A model generated the notes under the pieces. That model ran no database searches, was not told the origin of the DNA, and worked only from the letters and a program-made list of their open reading frames with translations. Shown piece after piece: positions 33,453 through 42,705 of a DNA stretch of 64,000 bases. How positions within the stretch are numbered: the first letter of the stretch is position 1; every line of letters starts with the position of its first letter. The DNA is from Pseudolabrys sp. (GTDB lineage Bacteria > Pseudomonadota > Alphaproteobacteria > Rhizobiales > Xanthobacteraceae). The stretch lies in the NCBI GenBank assembly GCA_017849615.1, contig JAFIGS010000032.1:1-64000 (forward strand), given 5' to 3'. The translations under genes were made by a program, and so were the position numbers.

Positions 33453-34546
33453 TGAAAGCAAGCCGCATCACCGCTGTCGGCATTGTCGCCGCTGCGGTGC
33501 TCTGGATCGCGTCGGGTTATCTGTTCCCGCACGAGACCGCGAAGGGCGAAGCCGCCGTGCGTCCCGGCGAGGCAAAGCAGCAGCCTTTGTTCCGGGTCTC
33601 GGTCGCCCCGGTGAAGATCGAGCCGCACGCACCGACGCTCACTTTGTCGGGCCGTACCGAGGCCGATCGCAAGGTCGCCATCACCGCGCGCACCGGCGGC
33701 ACATTGGTCGAGTTGCGGGTCAAGCGCGGCCAGCACGTCCAGAAGGATGAGGTCGTTGCCGTCCTGTCCGACGACGCCCGCAAGGCGCAGGTCGCGCAGG
33801 CCGAAGCTCTGGTCGAGCAGCGCAAGGCCGAACTCGACGCCAAGCGCACGCTGATCCAGAGCGGCGCCTTGCCGAAGCTCGACATGGTCAATCTTGAATC
33901 GCAATACCGGGCGGCGGAAGCCTCGCTGGGCGTCGCGCGCGCCGAACTCGAGCGCAGCATCGTGCGCGCGCCGTGGGCCGGCGTCATCACCGACGTTCCG
34001 GCGGAAGTCGGCGGCGCCGCCTTCTCGATGGCCGGCAAGGAAATCGCGACCATCGTCGCGCTCGATCCGATGCTGGCGGTTGTCGAGGTATCCGAGCGCA
34101 AGCTCGCCGGCGTCAAGGTCGGCGAGACCGCGAAGGTCAAGCTGATCACGGGTCAGACCGTATCCGGCCGCGTGCGCTATGTCGCCAAGTCGGCCAGCGC
34201 GACGACGCGCACCTATCGCGTCGAGGTCGAGATGGAGAACGCGAACGGCGCGATCCCGGACGGCATCACCACCGAAGTCGCGGTGTCGCTGCGGCCCGAG
34301 CCGGCGGCGCAGGTTCCGCGCTCGGCGCTTACCATCGCGTCGTCGGGGGATATCGGCGTGCGCATCGTCGATGCCGAGCAGAAGGTGCAGTTCGTGCCGG
34401 TGAAGATCGTCGAGGACATGCAGGACACGATGTGGCTGTCGGGCGTTGCCGACGGCGCGCGGGTCATCGTGCGCGGGCAGGATTTCGTGCGCGAAGGCCA
34501 GAAGGTCGAGGCGACGAGCGCGCCGGCGGAAACGGCGGCGAAGTAA
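33449..34546 (+). CDS. RND efflux membrane-fusion (adaptor) protein
   Basis: 365 residues from the ATG at 33449, which overlaps the TetR stop. An N-terminal membrane anchor (about 8-25) is followed by a lipoyl-like beta domain (GRTEADRKVAITARTGGTL), an alpha-hairpin with Ala/Gln/Glu heptads at about 105-160, the second lipoyl half (SIVRAPWAGVITDVPAEVGG), a beta barrel and membrane-proximal domain. It links the RND pump to an outer-membrane channel. No tolC-type gene is nearby. Confidence 0.93.
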   Translation: MMKASRITAVGIVAAAVLWIASGYLFPHETAKGEAAVRPGEAKQQPLFRVSVAPVKIEPHAPTLTLSGRTEADRKVAITARTGGTLVELRVKRGQHVQKDEVVAVLSDDARKAQVAQAEALVEQRKAELDAKRTLIQSGALPKLDMVNLESQYRAAEASLGVARAELERSIVRAPWAGVITDVPAEVGGAAFSMAGKEIATIVALDPMLAVVEVSERKLAGVKVGETAKVKLITGQTVSGRVRYVAKSASATTRTYRVEVEMENANGAIPDGITTEVAVSLRPEPAAQVPRSALTIASSGDIGVRIVDAEQKVQFVPVKIVEDMQDTMWLSGVADGARVIVRGQDFVREGQKVEATSAPAETAAK

Positions 34547-34570
34547 GGTTTGGCGATACAGCAAACTCAG

Positions 34571-34654
34571 CTCATTCCCGCGAAAGCGGGGATCCAGAGC
34601 GCAGTATGAGTACAAGCGTTTGTAGCTCTGGACCCCCGCTTTCGCGGGGGTGAG
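34571..34654. repeat. REP-like palindrome inside the RND operon
   Basis: The arms CTCATTCCCGCGAAAGCGGGG then ATCCAGAGC (34571-34600) and GCTCTGGACCCCCGC then TTTCGCGGGGGTGAG (34625-34654) are almost perfectly complementary. The element lies between the adaptor and pump genes, where it could stabilise or attenuate the operon mRNA. It has the same core as elements at 18194 and 22708. Confidence 0.82.
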
Positions 34655-34676
34655 CGGAGATAACGAGCAAATCTGA

Positions 34677-37600
34677 ATGTCCACGTTCATCAATTACGCC
34701 ATTTCCCATGCGCGTCTGACCCTGGCGACGCTCGCCTTTCTTCTGGTCGCGGGCCTCATCGCCTATCAGACCATCCCGAAAGAGGCCGAGCCTGACGTCA
34801 AGGTGCCGATCATCTATGTGCAGCTCACGCAGCGCGGCATCAGCCCCGAGGATGCCGAGCGCCTGCTGATCCGCCCGGTCGAGACGCAGCTCAAGTCGGT
34901 CACCAACGTCAAGGAAATGCGCGCCACCGGCTATGAGGGCGGCGGCTATGTGCTGCTCGAGTTCGAAGCCGGCTTCAATTCCGACGCCGCGCTGGCCGAC
35001 GTGCGCGCCAAGGTCGATCAGGCCAAGCGCGATCTGCCGCGCGATGCCGACGAGCCGGCGGTGCAGGAAGTCAATCTGTCGCTGTATCCGGTGCTGATCG
35101 TGACGCTCGCCGGCAACGTGCCGGAGCGCACGCTGCTGCGCATTGCGCGCGAGGCCAAGAACCAGATCGAACAGCAGCCCGGCGTGCTCAAGGCCGAATT
35201 GCGCGGCGCGCGCGACGAGGCCGTCGAGATTGTCGCCGAGCCGATGCTGATGAAGAGCTACGGCATCTCCCTCGATCAGCTCATTCAGGTCACGCAGCAA
35301 TCCAACAGCCTGATCGCCGCCGGCGCGCTGGAAAGCGCGACCGGCCGTTTCGCCGTCAAGGTGCCGGGCCTGATCGAGCAGCCCGAGGATATGCTCGAAA
35401 TCCCGGTTGTCTCGACCGCGGGCGCGTCGGTGTCGCTCGGCGACATCGCGACCGTGCGGCCGACCTTCAAGGACGCGACCTCGGTGACGCGCGTCAACGG
35501 CCGGCCGGCCATGGCCATCGAAGTGTCGAAGCGCACCGGCTCCAACCTCATCGAGACCGTCGATGCGGTGAAGAAGCAGGTTACCGTGATGCAGAAGACC
35601 TGGCCGGAAGGCGTCGAGGTCGGCTTCACGCAGGACAAGTCCAAGATCATCCGGCAGATGCTGGCCGACCTGCAGAACTCGGTCGCGACCGGCGTGCTGC
35701 TCGTCGCCGTCATCATCCTGTTCGCGCTCGGCTTCCGCGCCTCGCTGTTCATCGGCATCGCCATCCCGGCGTCGTTTCTCGCCGGCGTCCTCGGACTTCA
35801 GCTCGCGGGGCTGACCGTCAACATCGTCGTGCTGTTCTCCCTCATTCTCGCCGTCGGCATGCTCGTGGACGACGCCATCATCGTGTCGGAATACGCCGAG
35901 CGGCGCATGTCCGAAGGCATGCCGCCGAAGGAGGCCTATGCCCAGGCGGCCGTGCGCATGTCCGGGCCGGTGATCGCGGCGACCGCGACGCGCGTCGCGG
36001 CATTCTCGCCGCTGCTGTTCTGGCCGGGCATCGTCGGCGAGTTCATGAAATACATGCCGATCACCCTCATCGCGACCTTGTCGGCGTCGCTGGCGGTGGC
36101 GCTGTTCTTCACGCCGACGCTCGGCGCGCTGCTGGGCCGCGCCTCGCCGGTGCCGCATGACGACCGCGCTTCCGAGAAGGGCCTCTACATGCGCGCGGTG
36201 CACTTCGCGCTGCACCGGCCGGTCCTCATTCTCGGCCTTGCCGTCGGCCTGCTGGTCGCGGTGATCGGCGCCTATGGCAAGTTCGGCAACGGCGTCGAGT
36301 TCTTCCCCAATGTAGAGCCGGATTACGGCCAGGTGATCGTCCACGCGCGCGGCAACCTGTCGCTCGATGAAAAGGACAAGACGCTGGCGCAGGTCGAAAA
36401 GACCGTGCTGGCCACCGACGGCCTGCGCACCGTTTATACCCGCGTCGGCGAGCAGCCGCGCGGCTCCAGCGAAATCACCGAGGACACGATCGGCGTCATC
36501 CAGTTCGAATTCTCCGACTGGCAGAACCGCGCGCCGGCCCACGTCATCATGGACCAGATCCGCGCGCGTACGCAGACCATCCCCGGCATCCTCGTCGAAG
36601 TGACCGCGCCGCGCGGCGGTCCGCCGACCGGCAAGCCGGTGCAGGTGCAGCTTGCCGCGCTCGATCCGGCCAAATTGCCGGCCGCCGCCAAGATGGTGGC
36701 CGAGGCGCTGTCGAAGATGCCGGAAATCCGCGATCTCGATGACGGCCTGCCGCTGCCGGGCATCGACTGGAAGATCAACGTCAACAAGACAGAGGCGGCC
36801 AAGTACAGCGCCGGGCTCACCTCGGTCGGCAACGCCGTGCAACTGGTCACCAACGGCGTCAAGGTGACCGAGTATCGGCCGTCCGACAACGACAAGGCGG
36901 TCGATATTATTGTCCGCTTCCCGGAAGACCGCCGCAGCCTCGACCAGATCGACGAACTGCGCGTCCAGACGCCGGCCGGTTACGTCCCGATCGGCAATTT
37001 CGTCGAGCGCATTCCGGCGCAGCGGGTAGGCTATATCAACCGCGTCAACGGCAACCGCGTCATGACGGTCTCGTCCAATATCGCGGAGGGTGTCCAGAAC
37101 GCGGTGGTGCAGCAGAAGATCATCGACGCGCTCGGCAGGATGAACCTCGGCGACGGCGTCATCTTCAAGCTCAAGGGCGAGGACGAGGAGCGCAACAAGG
37201 CCGGCGCCTTCCTCGGCAAGGCTTTTGGCACCGCGCTGTTCCTGATCTTCGCGATCCTGCTGGCGCAGTTCAACCGGTTCATCTCGGTCGGGCTGGTGCT
37301 GTCCGCGGTGGTACTATCGACCATCGGGGTGCTGCTCGGCCTTATGATCATGGGCCAGCCATTCGGCGTGGTTATGACCGGCATCGGCGTGATCGCCAAC
37401 GCCGGTGTGATCGTCAACAACAACATCGTCCTCATCGATACCTACGACCGACTGCGTCGCGAAGGGCAGAACGCCTACGAAGCAATCCTTGAGACATGCC
37501 GGGAGAGGGCGCGGCCCGTGGTGTTGACGGCGGTGACGGCGATACTGGGCGTGTTGCCGATCGCGTTCGGCGTCAACCTTGAGTTCGTCCATCGCAATAT

Positions 37601-37802
37601 CACCATCGGTGCGCCGGCGACGCAGTGGTGGATCAGCCTGTCGACGGCGATCGTATTCGGCCTCGGCTTTGCGACGGTGCTGACCTTGATCGTGACGCCG
37701 GCGGCGCTCATGGCGATCGCCAATCTCGCCGAAAAACGCGACCGCTGGCGCGAGCGTCGCGCCGCGCGCCGGCTGGCCAAACAGGGCATACCTGCGGAGT
37801 AG
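34677..37802 (+). CDS. RND efflux transporter permease (AcrB/HAE family)
   Basis: 1041 residues, 12 membrane helices with two large periplasmic loops (about 30-330 and 555-855). The helix-4 aspartate pair is visible in VGMLVDDAIIVSEYAERRM and the helix-10/11 partner region in IGVIANAGVIVNNNIVLID. The N-terminus begins with TM1 after MSTFINYAISHARLT. It is a proton-driven exporter of organic or toxic compounds; substrate unknown. It is the last gene of the tetR operon. Confidence 0.95.
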   Translation: MSTFINYAISHARLTLATLAFLLVAGLIAYQTIPKEAEPDVKVPIIYVQLTQRGISPEDAERLLIRPVETQLKSVTNVKEMRATGYEGGGYVLLEFEAGFNSDAALADVRAKVDQAKRDLPRDADEPAVQEVNLSLYPVLIVTLAGNVPERTLLRIAREAKNQIEQQPGVLKAELRGARDEAVEIVAEPMLMKSYGISLDQLIQVTQQSNSLIAAGALESATGRFAVKVPGLIEQPEDMLEIPVVSTAGASVSLGDIATVRPTFKDATSVTRVNGRPAMAIEVSKRTGSNLIETVDAVKKQVTVMQKTWPEGVEVGFTQDKSKIIRQMLADLQNSVATGVLLVAVIILFALGFRASLFIGIAIPASFLAGVLGLQLAGLTVNIVVLFSLILAVGMLVDDAIIVSEYAERRMSEGMPPKEAYAQAAVRMSGPVIAATATRVAAFSPLLFWPGIVGEFMKYMPITLIATLSASLAVALFFTPTLGALLGRASPVPHDDRASEKGLYMRAVHFALHRPVLILGLAVGLLVAVIGAYGKFGNGVEFFPNVEPDYGQVIVHARGNLSLDEKDKTLAQVEKTVLATDGLRTVYTRVGEQPRGSSEITEDTIGVIQFEFSDWQNRAPAHVIMDQIRARTQTIPGILVEVTAPRGGPPTGKPVQVQLAALDPAKLPAAAKMVAEALSKMPEIRDLDDGLPLPGIDWKINVNKTEAAKYSAGLTSVGNAVQLVTNGVKVTEYRPSDNDKAVDIIVRFPEDRRSLDQIDELRVQTPAGYVPIGNFVERIPAQRVGYINRVNGNRVMTVSSNIAEGVQNAVVQQKIIDALGRMNLGDGVIFKLKGEDEERNKAGAFLGKAFGTALFLIFAILLAQFNRFISVGLVLSAVVLSTIGVLLGLMIMGQPFGVVMTGIGVIANAGVIVNNNIVLIDTYDRLRREGQNAYEAILETCRERARPVVLTAVTAILGVLPIAFGVNLEFVHRNITIGAPATQWWISLSTAIVFGLGFATVLTLIVTPAALMAIANLAEKRDRWRERRAARRLAKQGIPAE

Positions 37803-37810
37803 GGCTGGCT

Positions 37811-38056
37811 CTACAGCTTGATCTTGCCGAACACGGCAACGTCGAGTTCGGCATCCGGGCTCTTGAGCCCCATGCCGGCGGTGACGCTGTCGCCAGGCTT
37901 GACGGTGCCGTCGGCGATCGCCTTGCGCAGGCGCTTCTCGATCTCGCGCCGGGTGGCGTGATCGATCGACTTCATGAACTGGCTGACGGCGGCCTCGATG
38001 GCCTGATCCCGCGCCGTCTGCGTTGCTTTGGCCTTGGTCACCACGGGGCTCCCCAT
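37811..38056 (-). CDS. Small hypothetical protein (DUF6494-like)
   Basis: 81 residues. The middle segment RREIEKRLRKAIADGTVKPG and the beta-like ending DAELDVAVFGKIKL recall the small DUF6494 family from memory, but this is tentative. It is cytoplasmic and charged, without catalytic motifs. Its end lies 8 bases from the RND gene stop, so the two are convergent. Confidence 0.6.
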   Translation of the reverse strand: MGSPVVTKAKATQTARDQAIEAAVSQFMKSIDHATRREIEKRLRKAIADGTVKPGDSVTAGMGLKSPDAELDVAVFGKIKL

Positions 38057-38227
38057 GCCGGCATTAAGCGATCCGGCGGCTGTTTAATCAAGTTCTGGGA
38101 CGTTGCCCGGCGGCCGTTAAGTTAATGCCGCCCGCGAATTAGTGATGAATCGGCTTTGCGCTGGCCGGGCCGGGCGGCCGGGTTATTTTCGAGGCGGGAT
38201 AGGGATCGCAACCAACAAGGTGCCGCC

Positions 38228-38746
38228 GTGAGCTTCATGTCCAAGGATCATTCGACCGCCGAGGCCCGTCCGGGTTCCGCCGGCAAGGTGCAGCCCGATA
38301 TCGTCACCACCCTTGGTCCCGGCATGCTGGTGACCGGCAACATCGTCTGCGCCGGCGCCGTGCAGGTGTTCGGCCGCGTGCTCGGCGACATCCATGCCGC
38401 GCACCTCATCATCGGCGAAGGCGCCTATGTCGAGGGCAACGTCACCGCGCTGGACGCCATCGTGCAGGGGGCCTTCAAGGGCATCATCCAGGGCAACACC
38501 GTCAAGCTGCAGGGCAACGCCCGCATCGACGGCGAGGTCTACAACAAGTCGCTCAGCATCGAGGCGAACGTCGTGTTCGAAGGGTCGTCGCGCCGCCTCG
38601 AGCGTCCAGTCGAGGCCCCGAGCGTCAACGACGTTGGCGGCAGCCGTGATTACGCGCCTCTGGCGCCGTCCGCCGAGCCGCTCAACCTCATGCCGCAGCA
38701 ATATGCCGGCGCGGCGGCCGGCATCGACAACGACGTCCTGGTCTGA
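38228..38746 (+). CDS. Bactofilin (polymer-forming cytoskeletal protein)
   Basis: 172 residues from the GTG at 38228, chosen because AAGG lies 7 bases upstream; an ATG at 38237 is possible. The bactofilin domain is a repeating beta-helix: GMLVTGNIVCAGAVQVFGRV, GDIHAAHLIIGEGAYVEGNV and NARIDGEVYNKSLSI show the short glycine/valine rungs. N- and C-terminal tails are disordered. Bactofilins form filaments for cell shape, stalk or wall synthesis. Gene neighbours give no further hint. Confidence 0.92.
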   Translation: MSFMSKDHSTAEARPGSAGKVQPDIVTTLGPGMLVTGNIVCAGAVQVFGRVLGDIHAAHLIIGEGAYVEGNVTALDAIVQGAFKGIIQGNTVKLQGNARIDGEVYNKSLSIEANVVFEGSSRRLERPVEAPSVNDVGGSRDYAPLAPSAEPLNLMPQQYAGAAAGIDNDVLV

Positions 38747-38756
38747 TCGCCTCTCC

Positions 38757-38852
38757 GTCATTCCGGACGCCGCGCGGCGGCGATCCGGAACCCAGCGGCC
38801 CATGAGAATGGTCTGGATTCCGGGTTCGGCCTGACGGCCGCCCCGGAACGAC
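38757..38852. repeat. REP-like TCCGGA-type palindromic pair
   Basis: GTCATTCCGG with GATCCGGAACCCAG, and CTGGATTCCGGG with CCCCGGAACGAC, are pairs of small hairpins. Repeats of this type are listed elsewhere in the window. It lies between the bactofilin and the convergent DUF1850 gene. Confidence 0.7.
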
Positions 38853-38860
38853 GATGTGCT

Positions 38861-39247
38861 TTACGGACAGATGGTCAGCGTCACCGGATCCGCCTTCGGG
38901 TCCGGCAGATACTCGCCCATCGCCTTGCAGGCGGCGCCGGTGGTGCCACCGATGCAGACCTGCCAATCGCTGACCGTCATGCCGGAGCGCCGCAGCACGA
39001 TCTGCGGCAGCGGCGCCACCCTCGGGTTATAGCGCCACCACTGGCCGTCGAATGTTGCGCCTGCCGGCGGTTCCATGCCGGCGCCGGTGCCCTGCACACG
39101 GTCTTCCACCAGCACGATGCCGGCCGGCGTCGCGCGGTAGTCTTCTTCCCAGCGGATTTTCTCGATCGAATGCGTCCAGGCCAGCGTCAGCGCCACCGTC
39201 GCGAGATGGACGGTGGCGCCGGCCGCGAGCAGGCAGAGCCCGGCCAA
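38861..39247 (-). CDS. DUF1850 domain-containing protein (TRAP-associated)
   Basis: 128 residues. The start is a TTG directly after the TRAP permease stop (TAATTG), which gives the hydrophobic N-terminal segment needed for export. WTHSIEKIRWEEDY and a later G-RVQGTGAGMEPP match the DUF1850 pattern. DUF1850 genes are found with TAXI-type 4TM-12TM TRAP permeases, as here. Its role in that transporter is not known. The last gene of the TRAP operon. Confidence 0.82.
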   Translation of the reverse strand: MAGLCLLAAGATVHLATVALTLAWTHSIEKIRWEEDYRATPAGIVLVEDRVQGTGAGMEPPAGATFDGQWWRYNPRVAPLPQIVLRRSGMTVSDWQVCIGGTTGAACKAMGEYLPDPKADPVTLTICP

Positions 39248-41365
39248 TTATCCCACCGCCTTCACGGCGTTCTGCGCATTCTGCCGCTTCCAGTATTGGT
39301 AGGCGAAGAACGCGCCGCAGCAGGCAAAGCCGATCGGGTCGGTCCACGGCATTTCGAGGACCAGCAGCACCGCCGCGCCGAAGGCGAGGATGCGTTCGGG
39401 CCAGCTTACCGGCGCCAGGAAATAACCGATCGCGGTTACGCCCCAGAGCGTCACGGCGATGAAAGCCTTGACGATCATGAAGGCGGCCGCGGCGACGAAG
39501 CCCCAGGCCGCGACGCGCGCGCCGACCGGCTGCAGCATCAGCGCCGGCGAATAGACCGCCATGAACGGCACAATCCACCCCGGCAGGGCTATTCGAACCG
39601 CGGTGAGACCTATCTTGAAGCCGTTCTCCTTGGCGATCGAGGCGGCCGCGAAGGCGGCGAGAGCCACCGGCGGCGTCAGGTCCGCCATGATGCCGAAGTA
39701 GAACACGAACATATGCGACACGATCAACGGCACGCCGAGTTGCAGCAGCGCCGGCGCCGCGATCGACGAGGTGATGATGTAGTTCGGGATGGTCGGAATG
39801 CCCATGCCGAGGATCAGCGACACCAGCGCGGTGAGGCACAGCGACAGGAACAGCGAGCTCTCGCCGACCGAAACGATGACGCGGACGAAATTGGTCGCCG
39901 CGCCGGTCAGGGTCAGCGTGCCGATGATGGTGCCGACCAGCGCGCAGGCGACGCCCACCGGCAGCGCATGGCGTGCGCCGTCGGCAAGCGAGTTGAGCGA
40001 GATCGACAGGGTTTCGCGCCCGCCCTTGACGAAGACGGTGACCGCCATCAGCAGCAGCACCATCGTGATCAGCAGCCAGACGCCGAATTCGAAGAACAGC
40101 GACGCCGCAAGGCCAAGCAGGATCCAGAAGGCGATGCGCAAAGCCGGCGCCGGAATGGCCGCGACGATCGGATGGCTGAAGATCACCATCGCGGTGAGGC
40201 CGAGGCCGACGGTGCCGGCGAACAGCGGCGTGTACCCGCTGAACAGCAGCGTCACCAGCGCGATCAGCGGCATCAGCAGGTACCAGTTCTTCTTCAGCGC
40301 CTCGATCGGCTTTGGCGTCTGGTCCTTCGGCAGGCCGACCAGGCCCCGCTTGCCCGCTTCGAGATGCACGGCCCAGAACGCCGAGTAGTAATAAAGTACG
40401 GCCGGCACGATGGCGGCGATGCAGACCTCGATGTAGGGGACGTTGATGGTCTCCGCCATGATGAAGGCAACGGCCCCCATCACCGGCGGCATGATCTGGC
40501 CGCCCATCGATGAGGTGGCTTCCACCGCGCCGGCAAAGTGCGCCGGATAACCGAAGCGCTTCATCAACGGGATGGTGAATTGCCCGGTGGTGACCACGTT
40601 GGCAATTCCCGAGCCGTTGATCGTGCCCATCAGGCCGGACGAGATCACCGCAACCTTGGCGGGGCCGCCGCGCTTGTGGCCGACCAGGCCCATCGACACG
40701 TCGTTGAACAGGCCGATCATTCCGGCGCGCTCGAGGAAGGCGCCGAACAGGATGAACAGGAAGATGTAGGTCGACGACACGTAGATCGGCGTGCCGTAAA
40801 TGCCCTCGGTGCCGCCGAACATCTGATCGACGACCTGGGCGAAGTCGTAGCCGCGCGTTTGCAGCGGACTCGGCAGATGCTCGCCGAACAGGCCGTAGCT
40901 CAGGAAGATGGCGCAGATGATCGGCAGAACCGGGCCCATCATGCGGCGGCCCGCTTCGAACACCAGCGCGACGACGGCGACGCCGACCACGATGTCGAGC
41001 GTGCTGGGGTCGCCCGCGCGGACGATCAGGTCGGCATAGAACACCCAGTGATAGAGCCCGAGCAGGAAGCTGACGATGCCGGTCGTCCAGAACAGGGCCT
41101 TGAGCGAGCGGCTGTCGGTCAGGGTCGCCGAGACGCCGAACACCATCAGCAGCAGGAAGCCGACATGGACCGAGCGCACGATCTGGCTCGCCAGCGGGGA
41201 GAACATCGCGGTGATGATCTGAAACGCCGAGAATATAACGGCGGTCCAGAACAGCGCGCGGCCCTCGAAATTGTCACCCCAGCCTTTGTCGAGTTGGGCT
41301 TCGGCTTTGGTCTGTCCCGGAATCGGCGTTCCAGGCTGCACGGCGGCAACGTCAACATTGGTCAT
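39248..41365 (-). CDS. TRAP transporter 4TM/12TM fused permease, system 1
   Basis: 705 residues, about 16-18 membrane helices: fused DctQ-like and DctM-like parts, typical of TAXI TRAP systems. Motifs include GTINGSGIANVVTTGQFTIP and GGQIMPPVMGAVAFIMAET in the DctM half, and a DctM-like GMGIPTIPNYIITSS. It imports an organic acid using an ion gradient with the TAXI receptor encoded 180 bases upstream. Its end abuts the DUF1850 gene. Ligand unknown. Confidence 0.95.
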   Translation of the reverse strand: MTNVDVAAVQPGTPIPGQTKAEAQLDKGWGDNFEGRALFWTAVIFSAFQIITAMFSPLASQIVRSVHVGFLLLMVFGVSATLTDSRSLKALFWTTGIVSFLLGLYHWVFYADLIVRAGDPSTLDIVVGVAVVALVFEAGRRMMGPVLPIICAIFLSYGLFGEHLPSPLQTRGYDFAQVVDQMFGGTEGIYGTPIYVSSTYIFLFILFGAFLERAGMIGLFNDVSMGLVGHKRGGPAKVAVISSGLMGTINGSGIANVVTTGQFTIPLMKRFGYPAHFAGAVEATSSMGGQIMPPVMGAVAFIMAETINVPYIEVCIAAIVPAVLYYYSAFWAVHLEAGKRGLVGLPKDQTPKPIEALKKNWYLLMPLIALVTLLFSGYTPLFAGTVGLGLTAMVIFSHPIVAAIPAPALRIAFWILLGLAASLFFEFGVWLLITMVLLLMAVTVFVKGGRETLSISLNSLADGARHALPVGVACALVGTIIGTLTLTGAATNFVRVIVSVGESSLFLSLCLTALVSLILGMGIPTIPNYIITSSIAAPALLQLGVPLIVSHMFVFYFGIMADLTPPVALAAFAAASIAKENGFKIGLTAVRIALPGWIVPFMAVYSPALMLQPVGARVAAWGFVAAAAFMIVKAFIAVTLWGVTAIGYFLAPVSWPERILAFGAAVLLVLEMPWTDPIGFACCGAFFAYQYWKRQNAQNAVKAVG

Positions 41366-41507
41366 GGATGGATCCTGAGAGATGTCTGGATTTCGTTATT
41401 CCGCGGCGCGCGGTCATGAGCTCATGGACATGCGCTTTTAGGACTGCGCTTTTACGATTGCGCCCATGGGCCTGGGACGCGCGCCCTGGAATAAGGAAGC
41501 GAAGGAA

Positions 41508-41537
41508 AAGCGGTGCGGGGTTTGCCCCGCACCGCTT
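41508..41537 (-). terminator. Intra-operon attenuator/terminator after TAXI receptor gene
   Basis: A perfect 13-bp stem AAGCGGTGCGGGG / CCCCGCACCGCTT with a four-base loop lies just 8 bases after the receptor stop and before the permease. On the minus strand the stem ends in TTTT and continues TTCC. Partial termination here would give more receptor than permease mRNA, as usual for binding-protein-dependent transporters. Confidence 0.7.
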
Positions 41538-41544
41538 CCGCGAA

Positions 41545-42495
41545 TTACATCGCGCCTTTTTCCTTGTAGAACTTCTCGGCGCCCGGATGCACCGGCACCG
41601 GCGAGCCCTTGCCGGCGGTGTTGATGTCGATCGCCTTGGCGGCGGCGTGCGCGGCCTGCAGCGAGGGCAGGGCGTCGAACATGGTCTTGGTCATCTGATA
41701 GACGACGTCATCAGGCAGCGCCGAGCTGGTGACCAGGTAGTTCTGCACGGCGGCCGCGGTGACATCCTTGTCATTGCCCGGATAGGTGCCGCCCGGAACG
41801 GTGGCCGACTGGTACGGCGCGCCGATCTTTTCGACGACGGCCTTCGGGATTTCGACGATGACGCATTCGACCGAGGCGCACAGATCGCGGATCGCCGAGA
41901 CGCCGAGGCCGGCCGAGATCAGCGTGGCGTCGAGCTGACGGTTCTTCATCAGTTCGACCGACTCGTTGAACGGCAGATACTCGACCTTGCCCAGATCCTT
42001 ATAGCTCATGCCGGCGCCCTGCATGATGGCGCGCGCGTTGAGCTCGGTGCCCGAGCGCGGCGCGCCGACCGACAGACGCTTGCCCTTGAGGTCCGCGAGC
42101 GTCTTGATGCCGGAATCCTTGAGCGCGGCGATCTGGATGAAGTTCGGATAGATCGCGGCGACGGTGCGCAGCTTGTAGAGCTTGCCCTTGAAGCCGACTT
42201 CGGTGTTGCCGTTCCAGGCATCGCCGAGCGAATCGCCGAGCGTGAAGGCGAGTTCGCCCTTGCCCTGCTGGATCAGATTGAGGTTCTCGACCGACGCCTT
42301 GGTGGCCTGCACTGAGGGCTTCGAATCCTTGATCTTGTCGGCATAGATCTTCGAGATGGCGACGCCGAGGGGATAGTAAACGCCGCCGGTGCCGCCGGTC
42401 AGGATGTTGATGAACTGATCGGCTTTGGCCTGGAGCGGCAGTGCAATCACCGCACCGGCAACAAGGGTCGCGCAAATATTGCGGGACAGAGACAT
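41545..42495 (-). CDS. TAXI family TRAP substrate-binding protein, system 1
   Basis: 316 residues from the ATG at 42495, preceded by CAGGAGGATC and followed by a signal peptide (SRNICATLVAGAVIALPLQ, cleavage near AKA-D). The mature start, FINILTGGTGGVYYPLG, is the TAXI signature of glutamate-like receptors. ILTGGTGG and a later PRSGTELNARAIMQ support it. It delivers a carboxylate-type ligand to the permease. A sigma-54-type promoter precedes it. Confidence 0.94.
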   Translation of the reverse strand: MSLSRNICATLVAGAVIALPLQAKADQFINILTGGTGGVYYPLGVAISKIYADKIKDSKPSVQATKASVENLNLIQQGKGELAFTLGDSLGDAWNGNTEVGFKGKLYKLRTVAAIYPNFIQIAALKDSGIKTLADLKGKRLSVGAPRSGTELNARAIMQGAGMSYKDLGKVEYLPFNESVELMKNRQLDATLISAGLGVSAIRDLCASVECVIVEIPKAVVEKIGAPYQSATVPGGTYPGNDKDVTAAAVQNYLVTSSALPDDVVYQMTKTMFDALPSLQAAHAAAKAIDINTAGKGSPVPVHPGAEKFYKEKGAM

Positions 42496-42555
42496 GGAAT
42501 GATCCTCCTGTTGTGCTTTTCTATCGAATGCCTTTACGGCTTGCGCCTGATGGCT

Positions 42556-42571
42556 AACAAAAACCGTGCCA
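42556..42571 (-). promoter_or_regulatory. Sigma-54-type promoter for the TRAP system 1 operon
   Basis: On the minus strand: TGGCACGGTTTTTGTT. The -24 element TGGCAC is perfect and the -12 element TTGT has one change from TTGC at the right spacing (N5). It lies about 60 bases upstream of the receptor ATG. The adjacent genes encode a sigma-54-dependent activator and its kinase, which fits. Confidence 0.62.
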
Positions 42572-42577
42572 GCAGCG

Positions 42578-42598
42578 AATGCGCGCACTCTGCGCATT
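42578..42598. promoter_or_regulatory. Inverted repeat upstream of the sigma-54 promoter
   Basis: AATGCGC-N7-GCGCATT, a perfect 7-7-7 palindrome, is directly upstream of the -24 element. A related CTGCGCAT occurs at 42648-42655. It could bind the activator or a repressor; its closeness to the -24 element is unusual for an activator site. Confidence 0.45.
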
Positions 42599-42705
42599 AT
42601 CGCCGCGCGAGTTCAAGCGCTTAGTCGCTGGGCCGTGCGATCGATGCCTGCGCATGAGCGGGAACTTGCCAGCGCGCCTCCGGCCGCCGGCGGAATCTTG
42701 CCGGG

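Noticed and set aside
34572-36842. 756-codon minus-strand open frame opposite the RND pump
   Set aside because: Shadow of a high-GC gene. Its sequence is His/Arg/Asp-rich with no recognisable fold.
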